From Nocardia terrae (GTDB lineage: Bacteria; Actinomycetota; Actinomycetes; Mycobacteriales; Mycobacteriaceae), in contig NZ_WRPP01000003.1 of NCBI RefSeq assembly GCF_009760405.1, forward strand, positions 186,001 to 250,000: a stretch of 64,000 nt of DNA, in the 5' to 3' direction. Below are positions 8,332 to 17,659 of the stretch, piece by piece. Each line of letters opens with the position of its first letter. The stretch's first letter is position 1. Below the pieces are notes generated by a model, which saw nothing but the letters and a program-made list of their open reading frames with translations, did no database searches and had not been told where the DNA came from. The translations under genes were made by a program, and so were the position numbers.

Positions 8332-9047
8332 GCGCGCACGAGTCCGGGGTCGCCACCAGTCGCCGGTGGCGGCCCCGGCCGCCGTTGCAGGCGCGCGGTG
8401 AGCGCGTCGAGGGCCAGGGTCATGGCGAAGTCGAATTCGGTGTCGCGGTCGAACCGGGCCAGGTGGGGAGCGGCGGCGGCGACCGCGGGGAGTCCGCTGG
8501 ATTCGAGGACGGAGCGGCGGTGGGCGATGGCGTCGATATCGGCGGTCCCGTAGGTCGGGCCGGCGTTCACCTCGCGCAGCAGGGTACCGATCAGGGTGGC
8601 CAGGAAGGCGCGCAGGAGGTGGACGGATTCCGCTGGGGCGCAACCGGCGTCGCGCAGGATGGTCAGCACCGCCTCGATGGGGGCGAGGGCCTCGAAGGAG
8701 GCGAGTTGACGTGTCAGGACGAGAGCGGCCACCTCGGGATGGGCCAGGGCGCGGGCGCGGAAAGCCCGGGCGATGCCCAGCAGATCGGCTCGGAAGTCAC
8801 CGGATCGAGCCGGTAGATCGATTGCGCCCAAGAGATATTCGGTGACGGCATCGAGCAGTCCGTCCTTGCCGTCGACGTGGTTGTAGAGACTCTTGGCATC
8901 CACTCCGAGCGCCCGGCCGACAGTGCGCATGCTGATCGCGGCGATGCCGTCGGCGGCGATGGCTTGCAGGGTGGCCCGCACGATCGCCTCACGGGAGAGC
9001 CGACTTTCGCCTTTGGGCGGGCGGCCGCGACGGATGGGCGTGGTCAT
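8328..9047 (-). CDS. TetR family regulator (TetR_C-type)
   Basis: Repressor of 239 residues. The basic leader RRGRPPKG and helix-turn-helix (SREAIVRATLQ to SLYNHVDGKDGLL) resemble the TetR/TetR_C class. The chosen ATG is at 9047; the in-frame ATGs at 9056 and 9059 are alternatives, and no start has a strong ribosome-binding site. It is divergent from the SnoaL-like/metallo-beta-lactamase pair, with two matched palindromes in the 92-base gap, so it likely controls that pair and itself. Confidence 0.87.
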   Translation of the reverse strand: MTTPIRRGRPPKGESRLSREAIVRATLQAIAADGIAAISMRTVGRALGVDAKSLYNHVDGKDGLLDAVTEYLLGAIDLPARSGDFRADLLGIARAFRARALAHPEVAALVLTRQLASFEALAPIEAVLTILRDAGCAPAESVHLLRAFLATLIGTLLREVNAGPTYGTADIDAIAHRRSVLESSGLPAVAAAAPHLARFDRDTEFDFAMTLALDALTARLQRRPGPPPATGGDPGLVRA

Positions 9048-9080
9048 ACGGCCCATCATGCCGGACACCCTTGTATAAAT

Positions 9081-9123
9081 CCACACCGTGGGTATAACTT
9101 CGAGCAATAAACCCACGCCGTGG
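9081..9123. promoter_or_regulatory. Tandem operator pair in divergent promoter
   Basis: Two copies of CCAC-RCC-GTGG at 9081-9091 and 9113-9123, centres 32 bases apart, about three helical turns. They lie between the divergent TetR and SnoaL-like genes, and the second ends 16 bases before the latter's ATG. TATA flanks the first copy on both sides (9074-9077 and 9093-9096). Confidence 0.7.
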
Positions 9124-9139
9124 ATCAAGGAGTCCGTCC

Positions 9140-9676
9140 ATGTCCCGATTCACCCTGCCGCCCGAAGACGTTCTCCGCGCCCGGGAAGCGCTTGTCCTGG
9201 ACCACTTCCACGACGAGGTGCGCCAGGACTGGGACGCCACGCTGTCGACCTTCCCGCACCCGCACTACGAGCTCATCGCCTCGATGACCGTTCACGACGG
9301 AGACGACGAGGTGCGCGGGTACTACCACGACACCCGAGTCGCGTTCCCCGACCAGGATCACGAGATCATCGCCATCCGGCACGCGCACGACGCCGTGATC
9401 GTCGAGTTCTGGCTGACCGGAACCCACCGCGGACCCCTCGGCAGGATCCCGCCCACCGGCTCGGCCCACCGCACCCGGATGACCGCCTACTTCGTCTTCG
9501 ACGCCGACGAGAACCTGATCACCGAACGCATCTACTTCGACCAGCTCACCATCCTCCGCCAGCTCCTGGGCGGACTGGACAAGAAGAACCCCGCCGACCT
9601 GCTCACCCTCGGACGGGCCGTCGCCGGGGCGCTCGCCATGACCGGCGGCCGACCGGATCCGCGGCTCACCCGGTGA
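9140..9676 (+). CDS. SnoaL-like / ester cyclase family protein (NTF2 fold)
   Basis: Soluble protein of 178 residues resembling the SnoaL/NTF2 alpha+beta cone, seen as a DWDATLSTFPHPHYEL start, a GYYHDTRVAFPDQDHEI middle and RMTAYFVFDADENLI near the end. AAGGAG lies 8 bases before the ATG. It overlaps the metallo-beta-lactamase gene by GTGA, so the two are translationally coupled. The reaction is unknown; the family includes cyclases, isomerases and ligand binders. Confidence 0.72.
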   Translation: MSRFTLPPEDVLRAREALVLDHFHDEVRQDWDATLSTFPHPHYELIASMTVHDGDDEVRGYYHDTRVAFPDQDHEIIAIRHAHDAVIVEFWLTGTHRGPLGRIPPTGSAHRTRMTAYFVFDADENLITERIYFDQLTILRQLLGGLDKKNPADLLTLGRAVAGALAMTGGRPDPRLTR

Positions 9677-10479
9677 AGATCCACCATCTGAACTGCGGAA
9701 CCATGCGTCCCTGGGCCACTCCCGGCGGGCTCGTCTGCCATGTCCTGCTGGTCGAGACCCCGGACTGTCTGGTCCTGGTCGACAGTGGACTCGGCTTGCG
9801 GGACGCCGTGGACCCCGCCGCCCGATTCGGTCCCGCGCGGTTCTACGTACGCCCGGCCTTCGACCCCGCCGAGGCCGCCATCACCCAGGTCCGGCGACTC
9901 GGCTACGACCCCGGCGATGTCCGCCACATCGTGCTCACCCACCTCGATGCCGACCACACCGGCAGACTGGCCGATTTCCCCTGGGCCCGAGTGCATCTCA
10001 CCGCCGCCGAACACGCCGCGGCCCGCCACCCGCACGGGCTCGCCGAACGGGGCAGGTACCTGTCCGGCCAACGCGCACACGAGCCGATATTCGTCGAACA
10101 CACTCCCGGCGCGGGCGACGCCTGGCGCGGATTCGCCGCGGCCATCGAACTCACCGATGTGGCACCGGGATTCATGCTGATCGACCTGCCCGGGCACTCA
10201 CGCGGACACGCCGCCATAGCCGTCGATACCGGTGGCCGCTGGGTCCTCCATGCCGGAGATGCCTTCTACCACCACGCTCAGATCGGCGGCCCCGGCGCCA
10301 CGCCCAGGGCTCTGACCGCCATGGAACGCTTCGTCGCGCGGGACCGGAAAATGGTTGAGGCCAACCATCACCGGCTCGCCGAACTGGCGCGCACCGCCGA
10401 TCCCGATCTGATCCTGGTCAACGCACACGACCCGGGCCTGCTCCGGCGGGCGCGACGACTGTCCGGTACCGCCCACTAG
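9673..10479 (+). CDS. MBL-fold metallo-hydrolase (lactonase-like)
   Basis: Zinc hydrolase of 268 residues. The metal motif is THLDADHTG, near the HxHxDH of N-acyl-homoserine lactonases but with Asp in place of the second His. Downstream ligands appear in LPGHSRGH and HAGDAFYHH. The start is GTG at 9673 inside the stop of the preceding gene; similarity begins there. A lactone or ester substrate is plausible, and quorum quenching is not proven. Its stop overlaps the convergent MFS stop. Confidence 0.83.
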   Translation: MKIHHLNCGTMRPWATPGGLVCHVLLVETPDCLVLVDSGLGLRDAVDPAARFGPARFYVRPAFDPAEAAITQVRRLGYDPGDVRHIVLTHLDADHTGRLADFPWARVHLTAAEHAAARHPHGLAERGRYLSGQRAHEPIFVEHTPGAGDAWRGFAAAIELTDVAPGFMLIDLPGHSRGHAAIAVDTGGRWVLHAGDAFYHHAQIGGPGATPRALTAMERFVARDRKMVEANHHRLAELARTADPDLILVNAHDPGLLRRARRLSGTAH

Positions 10480-11711
10480 CCCTGCGGCCGGTGCCGCGCG
10501 GCGAGGACGGTCACCGCGAAGAGCGCGACGCCGAGGACCGCCAGGCCGGCGCCGACCGCGGCGGGGGCGGTGTAGCCGAGGCCGGCGGCGATCACCAGGC
10601 CGCCCAGCCAGGCGCCGGAGGCGTTGGCGATATTGAGGGCCGCGTGGTTGAGGGCGGCGGCGAGGGTCTGGGCGTCGTGGGCGACGTCCATCAGGCGGGT
10701 TTGCAGGGCGGGTGCCAGGGATGCGCCCGACGCGCCCACCAGGAACGCGCCGATCGCGGCGGTATACGGGTTGTGCGCCGCCGCAACGAAACCGGCGAGG
10801 ATCACCACCATGGACAGCATCGACGCGAAGACCGCGCGGTCGACGCCGCGATCGGCGAGGACGCCGCCGATGATATTGCCCGCGATCATGCCCAGGCCGA
10901 AGAGCATGAGCACCAACGGAACCAGGCCGACCTGCAGTCCGGCGACGTCGGTGAGGGTGGTGGTGATGTAGGTGTAGACGGCGAACATGCCGCCGAAGCC
11001 GACCGCGCCGACCAGCAGCGTCAGCAGCACCTGCGGGCGGCGCAGGGCGGTCAATTCGGTTCGGGGATCGGTCATTCGGACCCCGTGCAGCTCCGGCACG
11101 AAACGGGCGATCGCCGCGACGGTGGCGGCCCCGATCACGGCGACCACGATGAAGGCGTCCCGCCAGCCGAGATTCTGGCCCAGCCAGGTAGCTGCGGGAA
11201 CGCCGACAACATTGGCGGCGCTCAGGCCCAGCATAACCGCCGCGACCGCCTTGGCCCGCTGCCCCACCGGGGCGAGCGAGGCCGCCGCCAGCGAGGCCAC
11301 GCCGAAGTACGCGCCGTGCGGCAGACCCGAGACGAAGCGCGCCACGGTCAGCGTCGCGAACGTGGGCGCGACCACGCTGGCCGCGTTGCCGAGCGCGAAC
11401 GCCGCCATCAGGATCATCAGCAGTCGCTTGCGCGGCACTCGCGCGCACAGCGCGGCGATCACCGGCGCGCCGACCACCACGCCCAGGGCGTAGGCCGAGA
11501 CGATGTGACCGGCGGTCGGTTCGGAGACCTTCATGGCCGTCGCGATATCCGGCAGCAGGCCCATGGTCACGAACTCGGTGGTGCCGATGCCGAACCCGCC
11601 GAGGGCGAGGGCCAGTATCGCGGCCACCGGCCAGCGCCGGTCCGGCACGGCGGCCGCCGACGCCTCGAGGTCGTCGAGGGTCGCGTCCAAGCCCGGTGCG
11701 GAATTCGCCAT
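10476..11711 (-). CDS. MFS transporter, DHA1 (AraJ/Cmx-like)
   Basis: Twelve-helix drug:H+ antiporter type protein, 411 residues from the ATG at 11711 (an ATG at 11738 would add nine). The first helix carries GIGTTEFVTMGLLP, a hallmark of the AraJ/chloramphenicol-efflux branch, and a basic VPRKRLL loop follows helix 3. It stands alone on this strand and ends convergently inside the metallo-beta-lactamase stop codon. The exported compound is unknown. Confidence 0.88.
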   Translation of the reverse strand: MANSAPGLDATLDDLEASAAAVPDRRWPVAAILALALGGFGIGTTEFVTMGLLPDIATAMKVSEPTAGHIVSAYALGVVVGAPVIAALCARVPRKRLLMILMAAFALGNAASVVAPTFATLTVARFVSGLPHGAYFGVASLAAASLAPVGQRAKAVAAVMLGLSAANVVGVPAATWLGQNLGWRDAFIVVAVIGAATVAAIARFVPELHGVRMTDPRTELTALRRPQVLLTLLVGAVGFGGMFAVYTYITTTLTDVAGLQVGLVPLVLMLFGLGMIAGNIIGGVLADRGVDRAVFASMLSMVVILAGFVAAAHNPYTAAIGAFLVGASGASLAPALQTRLMDVAHDAQTLAAALNHAALNIANASGAWLGGLVIAAGLGYTAPAAVGAGLAVLGVALFAVTVLAARHRPQG

Positions 11712-11800
11712 GCAATAGCCCAACACGGCCCCGGGCATTCCCGCATCCCGAGGAGACCGTGAGTCTGCTCACGCCGGTGCGGGCCGGAATATCCCGCGGA

Positions 11801-13195
11801 TCAGGCCGGAGCGTCGAGCACAGCGCGATCCAGCTCGGTCAGCGGCTCGGCCACCGGGAAGTTGCTTCGGAATATCTCCTGAGGATCGTTGCGGCGCTTG
11901 ATATCCCGCAGCCGATCCAAGGTGGCCGGTGCGAAGGCATCGGCCGGGGTATCGCCGGAGTCCAAATAGGTGAACGGCTTACGGCCCGACGTGTAGATGG
12001 ACAACTCCGTGGCGATCTCCGCGCGACGCTCCAGCACGGCCGCCGCATGCTGGGGCGACGGCGCGGGTCCGAGCAGGGACAGCAGGTACGGCTCCGAAAT
12101 GCCGCCCGCCACACCGGCATCCGCGGGCGGCCGGGTCAGCGCACCGCCGAGATGCCGCACCTGCACCAGGGCCAGCGGGTACACCGAGCCGTTCCGCGCT
12201 GCCGTCGCGAGCAGGGAATCGCCTACCGCGGTGGTGAATTCGGTGAGCAGCTCACCGCGCACCCGGGCCGGGCTGGGATCCTCCGGCTCCATGCAGATGC
12301 CGCCGATCCCGGTGGGATCCAGCCCGCGGCGGGTATCGAGCACCGCGCCCGGAATCTCGTCGAACCGTCGCAGCGGGCCGGTCACGTCGCCCTGGGCGAG
12401 AACGTCGACGGCCACCATGGACTGCCCGCGCAGAAACTCGGGAACCGTGGGGAACGGCGGGAATTGGATGAGCGTCAGCCAGATGCTCAATCCCTCGGCC
12501 GCCTCCGCCGTCGCCTCGCGGAACGCGGCCATCACCGCCTCGGCCCGTTCCGCGGGCCACAGCACACGCCCGCCGAAAAGCGCACCGGCGTCGAACAATT
12601 CGAATTCCAGCGCGGTCACCAGCGCATAGTCACCCCCGCCGCCGCGCAACGCCCAGAACAGCTCCGGCTCCGAATCCGCGTTCACCCGAACCCGATTCCC
12701 GTCCCCGGTCACCACATCCAGCGCCCGCACCAGGTTGGCCGCCTGCCCGTGGCTGCGCGCGAACCACCCCACGCCACCGCCGAGGGTGTACCCGGTCACC
12801 CCGACCACCGGCGAACTCCCCACGGCCCCGACCAGACCGTGCCGCGCCGATTCGGTGACGACGTCACCCCAGCGCGCCCCGGCCTGCACCCGTGCGAGCC
12901 GGGCCTCGGGATCGATCTCGACGCCGTTCATCGCCCCGGTCGTCACCAGCACGGTCCCATCCGCGGCCGCCGTCGGCGTGTGCCCGGTGGCCCGCGTGCT
13001 CACCGCCAGCCCGGCCCGCCCCGCATACCGCACCACGGCCGCGGCGTCCTCGGTGTCCGCGACCTCGACGACCGCCGAAACCCGCTGCTCCACAGCCAGG
13101 TTCCAGGCCCGCCGAGCCGCGTCGAACCCGTCCTCTCCCGCCGCGACGACCGGCCCGCGCACCACGCGCCGCAGATCATCCCCAATTGCCGACAT
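11801..13195 (-). CDS. FAD-binding oxidoreductase, berberine-bridge type
   Basis: Flavoenzyme of 464 residues of the PCMH/BBE family. The N-terminal FAD domain contains STRATGHTPTA and GYTLGGGVGWFARSHG, and the C-terminus has the BBE-like NDPQEIFRSNFP. The His in ATGHTPT is where members attach FAD covalently, while the Cys of bicovalent enzymes is not evident. The ATG at 13195 has AAGGAGG just upstream, ruling out the longer form to 13252. No signal peptide is seen. Substrate unknown. Confidence 0.87.
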   Translation of the reverse strand: MSAIGDDLRRVVRGPVVAAGEDGFDAARRAWNLAVEQRVSAVVEVADTEDAAAVVRYAGRAGLAVSTRATGHTPTAAADGTVLVTTGAMNGVEIDPEARLARVQAGARWGDVVTESARHGLVGAVGSSPVVGVTGYTLGGGVGWFARSHGQAANLVRALDVVTGDGNRVRVNADSEPELFWALRGGGGDYALVTALEFELFDAGALFGGRVLWPAERAEAVMAAFREATAEAAEGLSIWLTLIQFPPFPTVPEFLRGQSMVAVDVLAQGDVTGPLRRFDEIPGAVLDTRRGLDPTGIGGICMEPEDPSPARVRGELLTEFTTAVGDSLLATAARNGSVYPLALVQVRHLGGALTRPPADAGVAGGISEPYLLSLLGPAPSPQHAAAVLERRAEIATELSIYTSGRKPFTYLDSGDTPADAFAPATLDRLRDIKRRNDPQEIFRSNFPVAEPLTELDRAVLDAPA

Positions 13196-13330
13196 CCGTC
13201 CTCCTTCAGCGTCGAGCACCACCGACCACCGTGGCACACCCACCCGACCCATCCCACCCGAGGACCCATGACATTTTCATGACTCGCCGCATCCATCCCC
13301 GGCCCGCGAGTTGCCCCCCGGAAACAGTTC

Positions 13331-13432
13331 GGGCACCCGCCCACCCACCGGTTCCGGTGGGGGCAGGTGCCCGTTGTGGCGCGGTGTGATGTTCTGGCCG
13401 GGACTGTGGTCCCGGCCCCCATCAATCACCGC
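13331..13432. other. Tandem strong hairpins in a 407-bp intergenic gap
   Basis: First structure: CCCACCGG-TT-CCGGTGGG (13344-13361), extended outward by GGGCACC/GGTGCCC to 13331-13373. Second: GGCCGGGAC-TGTG-GTCCCGGCC (13396-13417), enclosed by GCGGTG (13381-13386) and CACCGC (13427-13432). The gap lies downstream of icd and upstream of the FAD oxidoreductase. No ORF is convincing here; the elements may be terminators, a leader RNA or mobile repeats. Confidence 0.55.
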
Positions 13433-13556
13433 AAAGCGCTGTTCACGTTTGACGGCGCGTTCAGTACTTCATGCCCTCGAATCCCGAGAGCACCCTTCTC
13501 CTGCGGGCTTTGAAGCCTCCCTCGAAATCCCGGGAGTTCCTCTCCGCCCTGGGGTT

Positions 13557-13574
13557 TCAGGGGCTTGCCCCTGA
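13557..13574. terminator. Terminator-like hairpin after isocitrate dehydrogenase
   Basis: TCAGGGGC-TT-GCCCCTGA, an 8-base inverted repeat 29 bases downstream of the icd stop on the minus strand. It lacks a clear U-tract. Confidence 0.5.
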
Positions 13575-13602
13575 GAATCCCAAGAGTGGGTTTGCGCCCT
13601 CG

Positions 13603-14820
13603 CTAGCGCAGCTCGCGCGCGAGGTTGGCGTCCAGCACGCCGAGGAACTCCTCGGTGGTCAGGTAGCCCTGGTCGCCGCCGACCAGCAGGGCGAGGTCCT
13701 TGGTCATCTGACCGGACTCGACCGTCTTGATGACCACGTCCTCGAGGGTCTGCGCGAAGCCGATCACCTCGGGCGTGTTGTCCAGCTTGCCGCGGTGGGC
13801 CAGGCCACGCGTCCACGCGAAGATCGAGGCGATCGGGTTGGTGGAGGTGGGCTTGCCCGCCTGGTGCTGGCGGTAGTGGCGGGTCACGGTGCCGTGCGCC
13901 GCCTCGGCCTCACAGGTGCGGCCGTCCGGGGTGAGCAGCACGGAGGTCATCAGACCCAGCGAGCCGAAGCCCTGCGCCACGGTGTCGGACTGCACGTCGC
14001 CGTCGTAGTTCTTGCAGGCCCAGACGTAGCCGCCCTCCCACTTGAGCGCGGAGGCGACCATGTCGTCGATGAGGCGGTGCTCATAGGTGAGACCGGCCGC
14101 GTCGAACTCGTCCTTGAACTCGGTCTCGTACACCTCCTGGAAGGTGTCCTTGAACATGCCGTCGTAGGCCTTGAGGATGGTGTTCTTGGTCGACATGTAC
14201 ACCGGGTAGTTCTGCTGCAGGCCGTAGTTCAGCGAGGCCCGCGCGAAGTCCCGGATGGACTCCTGGAAGTTGTACATGCCCATGATCACGCCGCCCTCTT
14301 CGGGCATGCGGACGACCTCGTGCTGGATCGGCTCGGAGCCGTCCTCGGGCGTGAAGGTCAGGGTGACCGTGCCCGCCTGGTGCACCTTGAAATCGGTGGC
14401 ACGGTACTGGTCACCGAAGGCGTGGCGGCCGATGATGATCGGCTTGGTCCAGCCCGGAACCAGACGCGGCACGTTCGAGATGATGATCGGCGCGCGGAAG
14501 ATCGTGCCGCCGAGGATGTTGCGGATGGTGCCGTTCGGCGACCGCCACATCTTCTTCAGCCCGAATTCCTCGACTCGCGCCTCGTCGGGGGTGATCGTCG
14601 CGCACTTCACGCCCACGCCGTGCTTCTTGATGGCGTTGGCGGCGTCGATGGTCACCTGATCATCGGTCTTGTCGCGGTACTCGATGCCGAGGTCGTAGTA
14701 CTCGAGGTTCACATCGAGATACGGGTTGATCAGCTTGTCCTTGATGAACTGCCAGATGATCCGAGTCATCTCGTCGCCATCGAGCTCGACGACAGTCCCT
14801 TCAACCTTGATCTTGGACAT
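13603..14820 (-). CDS. icd: Isocitrate dehydrogenase, NADP-dependent (dimeric type)
   Basis: TCA-cycle enzyme that converts isocitrate to 2-oxoglutarate with NADPH. The 405 residues belong to the eukaryote-like homodimeric subfamily: N-terminal [19 protein letters not shown], substrate segment [16 protein letters not shown], then [19 protein letters not shown] with metal-binding Asp residues and [12 protein letters not shown] near the cofactor site. AGGAGG lies about 14 bases before the ATG at 14820. It is monocistronic. Confidence 0.96.
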   Translation of the reverse strand: MSKIKVEGTVVELDGDEMTRIIWQFIKDKLINPYLDVNLEYYDLGIEYRDKTDDQVTIDAANAIKKHGVGVKCATITPDEARVEEFGLKKMWRSPNGTIRNILGGTIFRAPIIISNVPRLVPGWTKPIIIGRHAFGDQYRATDFKVHQAGTVTLTFTPEDGSEPIQHEVVRMPEEGGVIMGMYNFQESIRDFARASLNYGLQQNYPVYMSTKNTILKAYDGMFKDTFQEVYETEFKDEFDAAGLTYEHRLIDDMVASALKWEGGYVWACKNYDGDVQSDTVAQGFGSLGLMTSVLLTPDGRTCEAEAAHGTVTRHYRQHQAGKPTSTNPIASIFAWTRGLAHRGKLDNTPEVIGFAQTLEDVVIKTVESGQMTKDLALLVGGDQGYLTTEEFLGVLDANLARELR

Positions 14821-15095
14821 GGATCTTCGTGTCCTCCTAGGAAGGTGGTGCTCCCATTGCACGGCCGGTGAGCACCGCTTGTAGCGGACCCCAGCTGTTC
14901 AACAGACAACGTATACGCATGGCGCTCGGCACGGGACCTGTGGTGCCAAGTCCACGTACGCTGTGGCGTCAAGCAAGACAAGCGTACTGCTGCTATCGAT
15001 CTCACCGCGCGCCCGGCCCCCGCTGTGCGGGAATTCAGTGCGGTTACCGATAAGTAGCTTTACGGGTGACTTTCCGCACTTCCCAGCATGCGAAA
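14821..15095. other. Intergenic region upstream of icd
   Basis: Carries the icd promoter and leader on the minus strand and the far side of the MFS terminator. No convincing coding sequence and no named RNA element was recognised. Confidence 0.5.
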
Positions 15096-15136
15096 ATTCG
15101 AGGGCCGCGGCAACCCCTGTCGCGCGGCCCTCGAAT
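15096..15136 (-). terminator. Rho-independent terminator of the DHA2 MFS gene
   Basis: Perfect 14-bp stem (15096-15109 with 15123-15136) with a 13-base loop, 40 bases beyond the MFS stop. On the minus strand the stem is followed by TTTTC, a short U-tract. Confidence 0.85.
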
Positions 15137-15175
15137 ATATTCTTTTCGCCGGTCAGACGGCCACCGGCGGGCCGA

Positions 15176-16672
15176 TCAGATGGCTACCGCCACGGCGTGC
15201 TCGTCGCCCTCGAGCAGGTTCTCCGGCTTGTCCCGGACCATGAATGCCGCGATCGGAATGCAGAGCAGGAAGAAGCCCGCGCCGATCAGGAACGCGATGT
15301 CGTAGGAATGGATCGCGGCCCGCTGCATCACATGGTCGATGGCCCCGTTATTGCGCACATACCGTTCGGCCACCTGCACCGAAATGGTGGTCAGCAATGC
15401 GGTGCCGATGGAACCGCCCACCTGCTGCGCGGCATTCAGCAAGGCGCTGGCCACGCCCGAGTCCTCCGCCTCGACCTGATGCAGCGCGGTGGTCTGCATC
15501 GAGACGAACAGGAAACCCATGCCGAGCGCGATCAGGATCATGGCCGGCAGCAGCGCACTGGCGTAGCTCTGGCCGAACTCCAGCCGCGACAGCCACAGCA
15601 GGCCCGCCGCGCCCAGCACCGAACCGGCCAGCATGAGCGGGCGCGGGCCGATCTTGGGCAGCACCGCCGAGGCGATGCCCGCCGACACCACGATGCCGGC
15701 CGGGAAGGGCAGGAACGCCACCCCCGTCTTCAGCGCCGAGTAGTGCTCCACGATCTGCAGGTAGAAGCTCAGGTTCAAGAACATGGCGAACATGGCGATC
15801 GGCACCAGCAGCGCGATCAGATACGACCCGCCGCGGTTGATCTCACCCGGAATACGCAGCGGCAGCAGCGGATTCGCGGTCCGGCGTTCGATGGCCACGA
15901 AGGCGGCCAGCAGCGCCACACCCACCACGAACAACGCGAGCGTGGTCGAGGCCGTCCAGCCGTCGGAGGCCGCGCGGCTGAAGCCGTAGACGATGGAGAT
16001 CAGGCCGAGGGTGACGGTGACCGCGCCGGGCAGGTCGTAACCGCCGGTACGGGGCGCGGGGATGTCCTTGATCACGAAGGCGAACGCGCCGACCAGCGCC
16101 AGTAGTGCCACCGGCGTGTTGACCAGCAGCGACCAGCGCCAGTTCGCGTATTCGACCAGCGCGCCACCGGCGATGAGACCCAGCGCCGCACCGGCCGCGG
16201 ACACACCGGCGAACACGCCGAAGGCGCGAGCGCGTTCCTTGGCTTCGGTGAAGGTCACCGAGACGAGTGACAGGGCGGCCGGTGCCAGCAGCGCGCCGAA
16301 CGCGCCCTGCAGCGCGCGGCCCGCGAACAGTTCGGTCGCGTTCTGCGCGAGACCGGCGAGCGCGGAGGCCGCGGCGAAGCCGACCAGGCCGACCATGAGG
16401 ATCCGCCGGCGGCCCAGGTAGTCGGCGAGCCGGCCGCCGAGCAGCAGCAGACCACCGAAGATCAGGGTGTAAGCGGTGAAGATCCACTGCTTGTCGCCGT
16501 CGCTGATGTGCAGATCCTGCTGCGCGAACGGCATGGCAATGGTGACGATCGTGGCGTCCAGGACCACCATCAGCTGCGCCATGGCGATCACGCCCAGCGC
16601 CCACCAACGCCTGGAATCTTTTGCGGGACTTGCTTTTTCGTCTGCACCGAGAGCGTCCGTCGCTACGGTCAT
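15176..16672 (-). CDS. MFS transporter, DHA2 (EmrB/QacA) family
   Basis: Fourteen-helix multidrug exporter of 498 residues. The DHA2 signature LDATIVTIAMP is in helix 1 and GGRLADYLGRRRILM in the loop after helix 2. The second half contains GMGFLFVSMQTTALHQV and the terminal NAAQQVGGSIGTAL motif. AGGAGAGG precedes the ATG. It is transcribed away from the adjacent TetR gene across 137 bases, the usual arrangement of a repressor and the pump it controls. Confidence 0.92.
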   Translation of the reverse strand: MTVATDALGADEKASPAKDSRRWWALGVIAMAQLMVVLDATIVTIAMPFAQQDLHISDGDKQWIFTAYTLIFGGLLLLGGRLADYLGRRRILMVGLVGFAAASALAGLAQNATELFAGRALQGAFGALLAPAALSLVSVTFTEAKERARAFGVFAGVSAAGAALGLIAGGALVEYANWRWSLLVNTPVALLALVGAFAFVIKDIPAPRTGGYDLPGAVTVTLGLISIVYGFSRAASDGWTASTTLALFVVGVALLAAFVAIERRTANPLLPLRIPGEINRGGSYLIALLVPIAMFAMFLNLSFYLQIVEHYSALKTGVAFLPFPAGIVVSAGIASAVLPKIGPRPLMLAGSVLGAAGLLWLSRLEFGQSYASALLPAMILIALGMGFLFVSMQTTALHQVEAEDSGVASALLNAAQQVGGSIGTALLTTISVQVAERYVRNNGAIDHVMQRAAIHSYDIAFLIGAGFFLLCIPIAAFMVRDKPENLLEGDEHAVAVAI

Positions 16673-16809
16673 GAGCCTCTCCTAGGGAGTTCGAAGACTG
16701 CTTCAACCATACTGGCCCACACCGACAATTGGCGTCAAGAGAAAAATGTCTGACTGCGACAGTTGTCATAATGGGACAGGTCGGACCGTTAAGGCCGTAG
16801 ACTGGAGTC

Positions 16810-17520
16810 ATGTCCGAGTTGTCAAGTCACACCGGTGTGATCTCGCGTCACCGCCCCGGGCTGCGCGAACGCAAGAAGGAACAGACCCGCGCGCGCATCA
16901 TCGACATCGCCCTGCGACTGTGCGATGAGCAGGGCTTCGACAGCACCACGGTGGAGCAGATCGCCGATGCCGCCGACGTCTCGCCGCGCACGGTGAACCG
17001 GTATTTCGACAGCAAGGAAGACATCGTCATCGCCCCGATCACCGATTGGGCGCGGGCGCACGCGGAGGCGCTGCGCGAACAGCCCGACACCGGGAACGAA
17101 CTGAAGGCACTGCTGGACAGCTTCCTGGCCGTCGTGGACCGGGTCATCGAACGTGACGAACCGCTGCCCTTCCGGTGGTTCCAGCAAATGCAGCGCATCA
17201 TCGCCGCCTCGGCCCCGGTGCGGGCCTGCAGCTTCGACGCGGCCGAGAACAAGACCGAACAAACCGCGCAGGTACTGGCCGAGCGGCTCGGCACCACCAC
17301 CAATGACGTGCGAGTTCGCTTGCTGCTCGGCACCTTCCACGCCATCATGCGCGCGGGTGCCGAATCGTCGACCGAGTCCGGTGTCGTCTCCGACCAGATC
17401 CTCGGGTCCGCGCGCGGCATGGCCGACGCCGTGATCGCCGCCTATCACGAATTCGTGCGGACCTGCGCGGCTCCGACTGTGGCAAGCCCCACTTCCGAAA
17501 CGGTCGCATCCGCCCGCTAG
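16810..17520 (+). CDS. TetR family regulator of the divergent MFS pump
   Basis: Repressor of 236 residues. The helix-turn-helix is LRERKKEQTRARI to RTVNRYFDSKEDI, the RYFxSKEDI ending being typical of the TetR group with a C-terminal TetR_C_17-like domain. GGAG precedes the ATG. The divergent spacer (16673-16809) holds imperfect GACA/TGTC repeats around 16746-16790 that could be its operator, though no perfect palindrome is present. Confidence 0.88.
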   Translation: MSELSSHTGVISRHRPGLRERKKEQTRARIIDIALRLCDEQGFDSTTVEQIADAADVSPRTVNRYFDSKEDIVIAPITDWARAHAEALREQPDTGNELKALLDSFLAVVDRVIERDEPLPFRWFQQMQRIIAASAPVRACSFDAAENKTEQTAQVLAERLGTTTNDVRVRLLLGTFHAIMRAGAESSTESGVVSDQILGSARGMADAVIAAYHEFVRTCAAPTVASPTSETVASAR

Positions 17521-17530
17521 AATCGCGCAA

Positions 17531-17634
17531 CAGGTCAAGAGCATCAGCGTCAAGGCCCCGGCTTGCTGATCGGCAACCCTCCAGCTGCGGTGGGGTGCTT
17601 CCGGGTGCAGACCGGGCGTTCGAAGGACGAACGC
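17531..17634 (+). promoter_or_regulatory. SAM-IV riboswitch
   Basis: Aptamer for S-adenosylmethionine upstream of metY. The basal helix pairs GGTC at 17533-17536 with GACC at 17610-17613. The P2 hairpin is ATCAGC (17543-17548) with GCTGAT (17565-17570). The conserved CGGCAACCCTCC junction and GGTGGGGTGC arm follow. A downstream 7-bp hairpin GCGTTCG/CGAACGC (17616-17634) fits the extra helix of class IV. The class is known mainly from Actinobacteria before methionine genes and would lower metYX expression when SAM is high. Confidence 0.88.
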
Positions 17635-17659
17635 AAGCGCAATCAGGAGGTCTACCGAA

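Noticed and set aside
17531-17634. SAM-I rather than SAM-IV assignment
   Set aside because: The core is shared, but the loop sequences, the extra 3' hairpin and the actinobacterial metYX context fit class IV better.
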